A stretch of DNA of 64,000 nt from positions 250,501 through 314,500 of the forward strand of contig WOAB01000322.1 in assembly GCA_027886185.1 (NCBI GenBank), in the 5' to 3' direction. Of this stretch, positions 9,946 to 19,392 are shown in pieces (the first letter of the stretch is position 1; every line of letters begins with the position of its first letter). This stretch comes from Rheum nobile. Lineage: Eukaryota; Streptophyta; Magnoliopsida; Caryophyllales; Polygonaceae. The notes under the pieces are model-generated. The model saw only the letters and a program-made list of their open reading frames with translations, was not told where the DNA came from and made no database searches. Both the position numbers and the translations under genes were made by a program.

Positions 9946-12277
9946 TCTTGCATAAATTGATAGGATCGAAATATTAAAAGAGTTAATTTTGATGCATGTC
10001 TTGATTCAAATTAAGTGGTAAAATTGATATATAGGTTAATTTGCATGATTAAAATTATGATTTTAATTGATTGGATTAATAATCTTACCCATACTTGATT
10101 CATATGATTTAATTATGCAAGAGATATGATTTTTGGCATGTTTTAAATCATTAGATGAAAATTTTGATTTTCAATAAGATGGATCAATCCCCTAAATTTT
10201 ATTTTCCCACAATTCTGTTTTTTTTATGAAATTGTTTCATACATAAAATTCTGGAAAAAAAGGGGACCGAACCGGATCGGATCCGGTTCAGCACGCACCA
10301 CGGCTTGGCGGTGCGACCACAGCCGGACCCAGTCGCGCAGTGGCGTGCGCGGGTCCAGCAAAAGAGCGGCTGGTGCGCGCACGAACGGACCCAGCATGGG
10401 CTGGGCGTGGCTCGCGCGGTGCAGACCACGGCTCGCGCTCGGTCCGGCTCGACTGGGCACGGTTCTGCGCGGGGCTGACCATGGGTCGCGCGCAGTTCTG
10501 CGCGGTCCGGATCAGTCCGGGCTGGGCTCGGGGTCGGTCCGCAGATGGAGCCGCGGTTCGGTGGGCGTGGGCTGGTCCGTGCTGGGCTCGGGCACGACTT
10601 GGTCCATTTGGGTAGTTTTTGGGTTTTAGGATACTTTCCTAAAAGACTAAGATAAGATCTTATTTGCCCAATTGGATAATATTTGATATTATTTACAATA
10701 TAATTTCCTAAAAGTTGTTAGAAAATAATCCCACTAGATTAAGATAAAGATATTTGATATCTTATCTTGTTTATGTATATCTTATCCAATAATGCATTTT
10801 AATGATTAATTATGATTAATTCTATATATTGATTTTATTTGAATTAAGATATTGATATTGAATTATTTATCTCATGAGATGATTTATTTAATTTAATAAT
10901 ATTTATTTAAAATTATTTAATATGCTTATTGTTATTAATTAGATTAATATTATTGATAATATTTGATATTATTATTACATCCATGATCTAATATTACGAT
11001 ATTATTGCTTGCATGAGGTGACTAGTATGACCCATTTTAGGATAGAAAATACGATATGCGCATCGTTATGTTTTCTTGTACACGATCTGCGTATCGTTAT
11101 GTATTTTTGTATTTTAATTTTCAGTAATTAGATTATTTAGAAAACTATGTAATACAAGAAGAGAAGATCCTAAGAAGATCAAGGATGGAGATCCATGAAG
11201 GGTACCAAGGATGGAGATCCATGAAGTACAAGACCCTTGTAGATTAGATCTTTAATTTCGTTTTTTAGGGGCCATACTAGGATCACATTTAATTATTGCA
11301 TTTTGAATGCTTTATTATTTTAAGTCATGCATGATTGTTTTTTTATGCTATTTTGTTCACTAGTAGATAGACAACCATTGTATGCTTAAGTCCCTAAAAG
11401 AATATTGAGGTATTGCCTTTCTATGTCATAACCCATAAGGCCCTTGGAATTCGTTGGATAGGTTTCGCCAAAGCGAGATGTCCTTTTTTGACCTTGGGAT
11501 TGTGAGGGTGGATCTATATAAGGTAGACTTGTCAACTGGGTCGGGTTGGTCGGGTTCGGGTTCGGGTCATGTCGGGTTCGGGTCAAATCGGGTTCGGGTC
11601 GATCGGGTTGGTAAAATTTTTGGGTCGGGCGGATTCGGGTTCGGGTTGACCCGGCGGGTCGAACATGTCTTTTTTTATGATTATTATTATGATTTTTAAC
11701 TTTAATAAAATAATTATAGTAATATAATTAATATTATATTATTATTTAATATAGTATATTAAAATATTAATATAAATGAAATAAAATATACAAAATAAAG
11801 GGGACCCGCGAGCTCGAATTTGCGTTCGGGTCGAGTCGGGTTCAGGTCCTTCTTGACCCAGTGACGTTCGGTTCGGGTCGGGTCGGGTCGGGTTTTCGGG
11901 TTGGGTCGGTTTTTGACAGGTCTAATATAAGGGATTCATAAACCTTGATATGGTTATACTCAACAAGAGACCAAAAGGCAAAGTTTTGGATCTTGAGGCA
12001 TAGAGATGAGCCTGGCATAGGATGTGGGCAATCAACCAAGAATTATAAGGAGTTATAATTAATAAATGTTACTTACCTTGATCACATAAGACTTGAGGAA
12101 GTGCCAAAGTACGCTTGGGTTTTATCTGAGATAGGGTCTTGGAATCATTTTATTCACTAGGGACAAACTTAATCTGAATAAAATGCGCATTAGCTTAAAT
12201 TTTAAAGCATGTTTAATTTTGAGCTTTTGCATATCAAGCATAAACTTATCTGCATATTACTTCCTTTTGTAGATATC
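9946..12277 (+). other. Copia-1 leader region
   Basis: 2.3 kb between the PBS and gag. It includes a GC-rich block (10260-10610) with several overlapping open frames on both strands (for example 10340-10615 and 10224-10460). Their Ala/Arg/Gly/Pro-rich translations show no domain, so I treat them as compositional. The rest is AT-rich. A hAT-type MITE is inserted at 11524-11924. Confidence 0.6.
11524..11924. mobile_element. hAT-type MITE with GGGTCGGGTTCGGG arrays
   Basis: 401 bp. The left end TAGACTTGTCAA and right end TTGACAGGTCTA are inverted. The 8-bp TSD ATATAAGG is exact at 11516-11523 and 11925-11932. The subterminal regions are arrays of GGGTCGGG/TTCGGG blocks, the centre is AT-rich, and there is no coding capacity. 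This pattern is typical of plant hAT-derived MITEs whose subterminal repeats bind the transposase. It is inserted in the Copia-1 leader. Confidence 0.88.
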
Positions 12278-13141
12278 ATGTCTAGCAACAATAACTTGAA
12301 ATTCACCATGCGCTCAATTGTTGAGAAGAACAAACTCAATGGAACTAATTTTCTCGATTGGGAACGGAACTTGATAATTGTTCTCAGATCCGAAGGACGT
12401 GAGGACGTTCTAGAGACCCCTATCCCTACCTTGACTGACACTTCTTCTGCTGAGGAGAAGGCGAAAGAAAAGGAAATAACAGCTAACTCGGTGCCTGTCA
12501 CCTGTCTTATGCTCGCTGCTATGGAACATGGCCTTCAAAAGAGGTTTGAACGTCAGGATGCTCATACAATCATTGAAAACCTGAAATTACTGTTTCAGGA
12601 ACATGCAAGGATTGAGAGGTATGAGACTCACAAAGCCATATTAGAGTGCAAACTTGAGAGGGGTAAACCAGTAAGTACCCATGTATTTGACATGATTGGT
12701 CTCTTTGACCAAATGGCAAGATTGGGTTCCCCATATAGCCAAGAGTTGGCTACTGACATCATACTGCACTCCTTGCATGATGGATTTGCCCAATTCAGGA
12801 TGAACTACCATATGCATGGAATTGGAAAAACTCTAAATGAACTCCATGGAATGCTCAAAATAGCTAAGCAAAATATCCATGTTGACAACAAGAAAGAAGT
12901 TCTTTTGGTCAATAGAGGGAAAGGGTTCAAGAAGGGGCCTAATGGGAAGCAGAAGCAACAGAACCAAGGGAAATGCAAGAAAGTTGCAAAACCCAAGGTA
13001 GCTGAGAAGCCAGAGGTGGTTGCTGATCATGACTGCTTCTACTGCAAGGCCAAGGGGCACTGGAAGAGAAACTGCCCCAAATACCTGGAAGACAAGAAGA
13101 ATGGGACTGTGAGCTCCACTTCAGGTATTTTTTGTTATTGA
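12278..13141 (+). CDS. Copia-1 gag (frameshifted before protease)
   Basis: Start ATG at 12278 (MSSNNNLKFTMRSIVEKNKL). The Copia-type Gag capsid domain covers roughly residues 10-210 (LNGTNFLDWERNL, IILHSLHDGFAQFRMNYHMH). A basic linker follows, then a zinc knuckle, CFYCKAKGHWKRNC (C-x2-C-x4-H-x4-C), near residue 270. Gag packages element RNA in virus-like particles. The frame ends in ...GIFCY and TGA; the protease frame follows one base out of register, consistent with a single extra T in the T-run at 13128-13133. Copia elements normally encode Gag-Pol as one frame, so this copy no longer makes Pol. Confidence 0.88.
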   Translation: MSSNNNLKFTMRSIVEKNKLNGTNFLDWERNLIIVLRSEGREDVLETPIPTLTDTSSAEEKAKEKEITANSVPVTCLMLAAMEHGLQKRFERQDAHTIIENLKLLFQEHARIERYETHKAILECKLERGKPVSTHVFDMIGLFDQMARLGSPYSQELATDIILHSLHDGFAQFRMNYHMHGIGKTLNELHGMLKIAKQNIHVDNKKEVLLVNRGKGFKKGPNGKQKQQNQGKCKKVAKPKVAEKPEVVADHDCFYCKAKGHWKRNCPKYLEDKKNGTVSSTSGIFCY

Positions 13142-13258
13142 AGTCTTAACAACCAAGGCTACTACTTGGGTATTGGATACCGGATGTGGTTCTCACATTA
13201 TTTCGAATGTGCAGGGACTAAGAAGTAGGAGGCGCTTGGAGAAAGGGGAGATAGACCT
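13142..13258 (+). pseudogene. Copia-1 protease region (5' part)
   Basis: Shifted frame reading TWVLDTGCGSHIISNVQGLR, then RRRLEKGEIDL. The aspartic-protease D-T-G triad is intact. It is cut by the solo-LTR insertion at 13259 and resumes at 25189 (GNGARVVALAVGDYSLSLPS, YFVPSITKNLVS). Confidence 0.85.
13254..13258 (+). repeat. TSD of the solo LTR (left), GACCT
   Basis: GACCT at 13254-13258 and again at 25184-25188 brackets the minus-strand solo LTR. Confidence 0.9.
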
Positions 13259-15103
13259 TGTAACACCCCCGACTTACATCGGAAATGCCACACGCCAGTG
13301 ACTTCAGACGTTGTTGTCCGATGTCACCCAAGGCTTTGATCAGAATAATTAGTCTTAAATAAACATAATAATTAACGAAAGATTAAACAGCGGAAGACAT
13401 TTTTAAATGGAACTCAACCATTTATATTAAAGATCTCTCATCAAACGAGAGTAGTATTTTTAGAACAGAGTAAACATATCAGCGGGAGACTTTAAATTAC
13501 ACAGCGGAAGACTTTTAAGAATCAACCTATAACATGGCTAGGTTATAAAGACATGTTAAAGTAATACTAATCAACTTTAAAGTGCTGACACTTAAATCTT
13601 CATCTGCAAGCCTCTTCTTCTTCAACTGGTTACTTCGGAACTCCGGGAACCAACCACTGATGTGCCATAGGACGGATGACACCAGTCAACCATGCAAGGA
13701 ATAAAACCCGGTTGGTTAGTCTAATGAAAGACTATGCAAGGGTGAAAGCAGAATGGTTCTAGTGATCGTAACCGTTTACTATCATTGTCCCTCGAATGAT
13801 AACCGAAGGAACGATATATAACCCGGAACTTTTACGGAATGATTAATATTTTAGATATGCACTGAAGAGAAGACTCCAAAGGAATTGAGTCTTAAGAAAA
13901 CATAAGAAGAGAAGACTCCAAGAGATTGAGTCTTACTGGAAATTATGACAACTGTTTGGGAACGTTATAGTTTCACATAAGCGTTTAAAAGCGACTTGAC
14001 TATTTGGGTCCACGACCAACCTCACCGCTTAGTGCGAATCCAGATTGGAAAGAGGACTTACTTTAATCGAAGCCCAAACGAGTTTCCACGTTGTACTTCT
14101 CGCCCAAGGTTCATTAATTATGTGCCTAACCGCACTTATCTTATTTAATTCCAAAACGATTATTATTGTTAAGGCTTTTAATATTATTTCGAGTAACTAC
14201 GAACCTTTATGATTTTGAGTAACTATGAACTTTTATGATTTCGAGTAACTACGAACCATTAATACACAGGGTGACATTACGTCCACCCAAATTGCACTAG
14301 CAAGGTGCTTAACACTTCAGATCCTTACAGATGGATAAGAAGCAATGGATCATTACCAGAAGAGAATTATAAAGAAACGACTATTCTTACAAGGAATAAC
14401 GTTTCTACGAATACTCGTGCTATTCTAGCATTAAAGTTCATATTTAAATCCATAACAAAACCATTACGGTAATTAACAAGTATAAAAGCGTTGTTTCTAG
14501 CAATATATACAACCTATTATAACATCACATTTTAATCACATTATTTATAAAATCTGTTCCCAAACGAAAACAACAGTTCACTCCAATTTAATTAACAATT
14601 AAAAGCAATTGATAATTAATAGAACATGGAATGATTAAGCAAGAGCGAACCACCACTTGCCTTAAGTAGATTCGGCGATGAATCTAGACGAGACGACTAC
14701 TGATGATATCCTTTCCGAGGATATGGCCTATGCTTCAGATAGCTCTAGCAGATTACGAGTCCACTCGCGATCCAGCAAATAACGTTACAATTGACAAATT
14801 AATTATTATCAATTAATTTGTCTGACGAACTCGAGTAATTAAATTTGATAAGTTTTTATGATTTTAAATCATAAAAATATTAATTAAATTTTCCTAAAGA
14901 AAATACGGATAAAAGTGGGTCGAAATTATACCGCTCGATTGATCTCGAGTTAAAATTGGACTGAAAGGCTAATGGGCTTTCGGCCCATTACAAGAGCTGA
15001 TTAAGGAGGGGCCACCATGCTTTCTCCTTCTTCTTCCCATAACCAACAGTAGCGACGACGGCGCTGGGTGCTTCTCGCCGGGAAGGCTCCTCGTCGTCGG
15101 GGA

Positions 15104-15108
15104 GAGTA
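15104..15108 (+). repeat. TSD of the Gypsy element (left), GAGTA
   Basis: GAGTA lies directly before the left Gypsy LTR and again at 24487-24491 directly after the right LTR. Confidence 0.92.
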
Positions 15109-17613
15109 TGTGATACCCCGTAATTTTGTAAGGTTATTTTGGGAGTTATGGAATTTTCCCGAGTACCCGTTGTGTACGTCAGATTTAATTCAGGTAGCTT
15201 GAGACATTCTGTAATGTGCTCTGTATCTGTAATATTTTTCTCAGTGAAATAATATACAGACAAGGTGCCTTAGATTTTAATTGTCGTTCGCGTACGATAA
15301 TTTTTATCCCGGTTTAACGTCTGGTTCGTTCAAAGCTGAACGGGCGGGAAAAGGGAGAAACGGCGACCGCCGTTCAGAAACGGTGACCGCCGTGGTTGGG
15401 TCCGAGGAGTCAGCGTGTCAGCTTCTAGCTGGCCGCGGCAGACCTGGCAACGGCGAACGCCGCATTTACGGCGACTGCCGCGTGCCCGCCGCAGGCAAAA
15501 ACGGCGACCGCCGTGATTGTCCAGTGGGCATTGCCCGTTGGTCGCCGGCGGAAATCGAGGGCGCCGATCTTGCTTTCGGCCGCATCTCAGGGTTTGGTTG
15601 AACGCTTCAGACACTTTGGCTATAAAAGGAGGTGTTGAGGGTGAGGTTTTGAGCCATCCCAGCACCAAACCTCTGCCAAATTCGCCTCTCGCCGGAGTTG
15701 TGTTTTCGCCGGAGTTTGAAGGTCTCGCCGGTGTTGCTTTAGTGTGGTTCCTGAGTGCCTTTGTGAAGCTTTTGGTTAGCCTTGGAGGTTAGAAGCCAAA
15801 GCAAGTCGAAGGAGGCCTAACAACTCGTGTTTTGGGGTGAGTTTTCTCTCGTTTCAGTCGGCCGTGTTCTTCACGGCGACCGCCGTGTTCTTCACGGCGA
15901 TCGTCGTGTTCTTCACGGCGACCGCCGTGTTCTTCACGGCGACCGCCATGATGAATACGGCGACCGCCGCCAAGAACGGCGACCGCCGCCAGAGCCCAGA
16001 ACGCCTTCGTGGCTTTGGCTTGGTTGGTTGTCGTCGTGGAGGCTTTCCTTTCGTATTCTTTCGCCGTGTTTAGATTCGTACTGTTTATGTCGGATCTAAC
16101 TTAGGGTTCCTTTTATGGGTCGACTCGAAGGTTGTTGTGCTGTCGGAACTATACCGTGTCGAGCCCGGAATCCAGTTGACGTCGTTAGACTATTCTGCGG
16201 ATTAAGGCAAGTGGCGGTTCACTCTTGCTCATTCGTTCCATATTTAAATTAATTATCAGTAGTTATCTGAGTAATTAATTTGGAATGAATATTCTGTTTG
16301 TCTGGAAACGGTTTTGTTAAACTGTTTTGAAAATCATATAATAGGTTGTATATCTGTTAGAACAACGCTATTATCTGTGATCGCCTTTCGGGCCTTTATG
16401 TGGATTTATCCAGTAACTGTTGTTGTGCTATACTGTTTAGTTAGCACTAGTGGCTAGGAACGCTATGTACCTTGAGGGGGTTTAGCTGTTTCTTTATAAC
16501 TGGTACTTGGTGGTTCATCCCCAGTACTTTCTCTTTGGTCATGACCATACCCTTTCACAGGGTAGGCGCACTTCGCTAGTGCCAAATCTTCCAGGGTTCA
16601 TCCCTTCGATATCTCTTGTGAGGAGATCTGATATCTCTTGTGAGGAGATCCGATATCTCTTGTGAGGAGATCCGATATCTCTTGTGTGGAGATGTAAAAG
16701 CTTATAACGTAATGCTCGTTTTGGAATTAAATAAGATAAGTGCCCGAGTGCACATGATTAATATACCTTGGGCGAGTAGCGCAACTAAGTTCAGTGCAGC
16801 TAGGAAAACTCGTCTTGACTTGAATGTAGTACGTTCTCTTTCCAATCTGGATTCGCTGTAGGCGATGAGGTTGGTCTTGAACCGAAGCATCTCAGTCAGT
16901 TTTAAATCATTGTTGTATGATCCTGTAATCATTCCAGATTTGTCATTTTTCCTTAAAGACTCATTTCAGTTGGAGTCTTCTTTTCGAGTCGATTTCTGTG
17001 AAGATGAAGTCTTCCAGAATCTTCTCTCATGCATACCTCTTGTTGTTATTCCGTGAAAGTGTCGGGTTATGTATCGCCCCTTCGGTTATTATTCGAGGGA
17101 CAATGATAGTAAACGGTTACGATCACTCGAACCATTCTGCTTTTTACCCTTGCTAGTCTATTCAAGTAGACTAACCCACGAACATTGTTCTCCGCATGTG
17201 GGCTGGTGTCATCCGTTCGATTCGGCACATCAGATAGAGTGAAGATTTGAGGAGACTAGATTGACTATGAAGACGACGGTTGTTTTTGGATGTTTTAATA
17301 ATTGCTTTTAATCAGGTTGAGATCCTTGGGCAGGTGATCATCACGATCACAACCCCGTTTGTAAAATCTTTTATTTGTCTTCCACTGTACTTTGTTTGAA
17401 CTCTGTGTGGCCTATTCGGGATTGGGTTGTAATCCCGTAACTGTTGTTTCCTCGACAATGTTATGTTTTGGAATTTATTGCTTGATCTTTGTGTATCAAT
17501 TGCATTTCATAAATTGTATTTATTTGGTAAAGCCTTGGGTGATCTCGGTAAGGAACACTGGGATCACTGGCGGTAATACCTTTCCAAAAGGGTTAAGTTT
17601 TGGGGGTGTTACA
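15109..17613 (+). repeat. Gypsy left LTR (2505 bp)
   Basis: TGTGATACCCCG...GGGGGTGTTACA. It contains a TATA box, a GC-rich leader full of the imperfect palindrome ACGGCGACCGCCGT, and four tandem 23-bp units GATATCTCTTGTGAGGAGAT (about 16608-16695). It is about 81 bp longer than the right LTR, mainly from extra copies of the CACGGCGACCGCCGTGTTCT-type unit at 15880-15990. Confidence 0.93.
15621..15629 (+). promoter_or_regulatory. TATA box in the Gypsy LTR
   Basis: TATAAAAGG in the context TTGGCTATAAAAGGAGGTG, repeated at 22555-22563 in the right LTR. It is well placed for the U3/R boundary of a 2.5-kb LTR. Confidence 0.7.
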
Positions 17614-17617
17614 GTTG

Positions 17618-17630
17618 TGGTATCAGAGCC
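17618..17630 (+). promoter_or_regulatory. Gypsy primer-binding site (tRNA-iMet)
   Basis: TGGTATCAGAGCC starts 5 bp after the left LTR (GTTG spacer) and matches the initiator-Met tRNA 3' end exactly over 12 or more bases. Confidence 0.9.
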
Positions 17631-18063
17631 AAAGGTTTTAAAATGGGTTTGGGATTTTATAAATCATTTATCCGTTTTTGAAAATGCTTCAAAAGGGCTC
17701 TGAATTTTCAAAGTGAAAAGAATTTCAAAACACCGTTCATAGTCATGTCTTCTGTACAGTCTGATATAGTAAGCTTGCTTCTATGTCTAGAAAGACTAAT
17801 TCCTTTCCCGTTGCCCCATTTGATATGGGTGCATTCTGTTCTCTTCAGAGGAACCCGAGAGAAGCCGAGGTGGTTTCACCATCTCTAGCTAGGCTTGATC
17901 CCCAGTTCGCTCGTTGTGAGTTGAGGTTGTAGAACCTAGTAACTCGGTTCGAGTCCATCAATAGAAATTACCAAGTTGATCTATTCTAAGTTGATTTTAT
18001 TACAATAATTATATCAAAATGATACTAAAGTGATAAAATCCTTGGAATTTGATCGGTAAACAG

Positions 18064-19392
18064 ATGGTGAACACGAGGAACACTATCCGTACTGGTGCTG
18101 GGCCAAGCAATGACCCCAGACTAAATCCGAGGAATGTTGCAGACCCATCAGAAGAGCGTGAGTCTGTCTTCCATAATAATCCTGGAGGCAACGACCCAGC
18201 TAGGGACAACGCTCCAAGGATATTTGATAAAGCAGCTGTTGCAGAAATTCGGGGAATCGTCATGCAAGCGATTGCCGACGCGTTACGCCCGAATGTACAT
18301 CAGGCACAAGGAGTGCCAGTATCTCGACAAGTTCCGAGGTTTGAGGAACCAGAGAACCATGTGCTGCAGGGAGGGGTGATCAGGAATAGAGAGGAGTATG
18401 GTCGAGCCCTGAAGGCTGTTAACTCCATGAGGCCTGACAGCTTCGATGGGAAAGGAGAGCCAGTCAAGGTGGCTCATTGGTTTTCCCACATGGAGCGGCT
18501 ATTCCGTAATGTTGAGTGCACTGAAGCTGAGAAGGTGCATATAGCCTCTCTTCAGTTAAAGGAAGAAGCCAGCGAATGGTGGAAGAGTACCGGCTTAGCT
18601 GATAGCCCGGTATTGACCTGGTCTATGTTTAAGACCAAGATGACTGATCGTTTCTTCTCTCGTGCTATGAGGGAGGAGAAACACAAGGAATTTCTGTATC
18701 CGCAAACGGATGGATTGAAGGTGACCGAGCTTGCAACCAAATTCAATCATCTAATGCAGTACGCTAGACCTGCGATATCCAGTGAGGCACAGAAGATCTG
18801 GTATTTCCACGAATGGATGAGTCCAGACATCAAGCCGATGATGGTGCACCACACATGCTCTACTCTGGAGCAGTATGTGGATACAGCCTACAAGCTGGAG
18901 GTGACTCTAGAGGAGTCGACCAAGAAGCGTAACAGCCAGAGGCAAGTGCAGTACCAGCCTCAGGCAAGTGGGTTCAAACGCCCCGTGCCACCATCAGATT
19001 TTGCCAAATCTGGCCGAGCAAGAACGAATAAGACTCATGATGAGTCTACGCAACGTTCTGGCCAAGGCAATAATCCGATTCAGTGCTACAACTGCGGTAC
19101 GCACGGGCACAAGAGCAATGAATGTCTGAAGGACAAAAAGACATGCTTTGACTGCGGAAAGGAGGGTCATATGCAGGCGTTCTGTCAGCGGAGGAATGTG
19201 AAAGGAGTTGAGTCACGGCAAGGGTCTGTTAATCAGAACAACCAACCCAAGTTCAGTCCGGTGGAAGCTCCTAGCCCTTCAATGCAGACGACTGCGCAGA
19301 ACAAAGGGAAAGCCCCGATGGCTTCAGGAAGCCAAGGTCAACGCCTATACGTGATACGTGAGGCGGATGGACCCTATGCTCCATTTGCTTAA
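18064..19392 (+). CDS. Gypsy gag polyprotein
   Basis: Open frame of 442 codons from MVNTRNTIRTGAG; an upstream in-frame ATG exists at 18049, but MVNTRN is the usual start in this family. The Retrotrans_gag capsid domain lies around residues 125-260 (VAHWFSHMERLFRNVECTEA, then EASEWWKS and FFSRAMREEKHKEFL). A basic linker is followed by two CCHC zinc knuckles, CYNCGTHGHKSNEC and CFDCGKEGHMQAFC. It forms the nucleocapsid and binds RNA. It ends with TAA at 19390, just before a decayed protease. Gag is the only intact frame in the element and could in principle still be translated. Confidence 0.9.
   Translation: MVNTRNTIRTGAGPSNDPRLNPRNVADPSEERESVFHNNPGGNDPARDNAPRIFDKAAVAEIRGIVMQAIADALRPNVHQAQGVPVSRQVPRFEEPENHVLQGGVIRNREEYGRALKAVNSMRPDSFDGKGEPVKVAHWFSHMERLFRNVECTEAEKVHIASLQLKEEASEWWKSTGLADSPVLTWSMFKTKMTDRFFSRAMREEKHKEFLYPQTDGLKVTELATKFNHLMQYARPAISSEAQKIWYFHEWMSPDIKPMMVHHTCSTLEQYVDTAYKLEVTLEESTKKRNSQRQVQYQPQASGFKRPVPPSDFAKSGRARTNKTHDESTQRSGQGNNPIQCYNCGTHGHKSNECLKDKKTCFDCGKEGHMQAFCQRRNVKGVESRQGSVNQNNQPKFSPVEAPSPSMQTTAQNKGKAPMASGSQGQRLYVIREADGPYAPFA

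Noticed and set aside
10199..10629. Overlapping open frames of 64-94 codons on both strands in a GC-rich block
   Set aside because: Open in several frames at once because GC-rich DNA has few stops; the Ala/Arg/Gly/Trp-rich translations have no domain, and the block lies inside the Copia-1 leader.
15281..16099. Open frames of 78-112 codons in the Gypsy left LTR (and equivalents at 22258-22975)
   Set aside because: Arise from the ACGGCGACCGCCGT array; present at the same place in both LTRs and on both strands.
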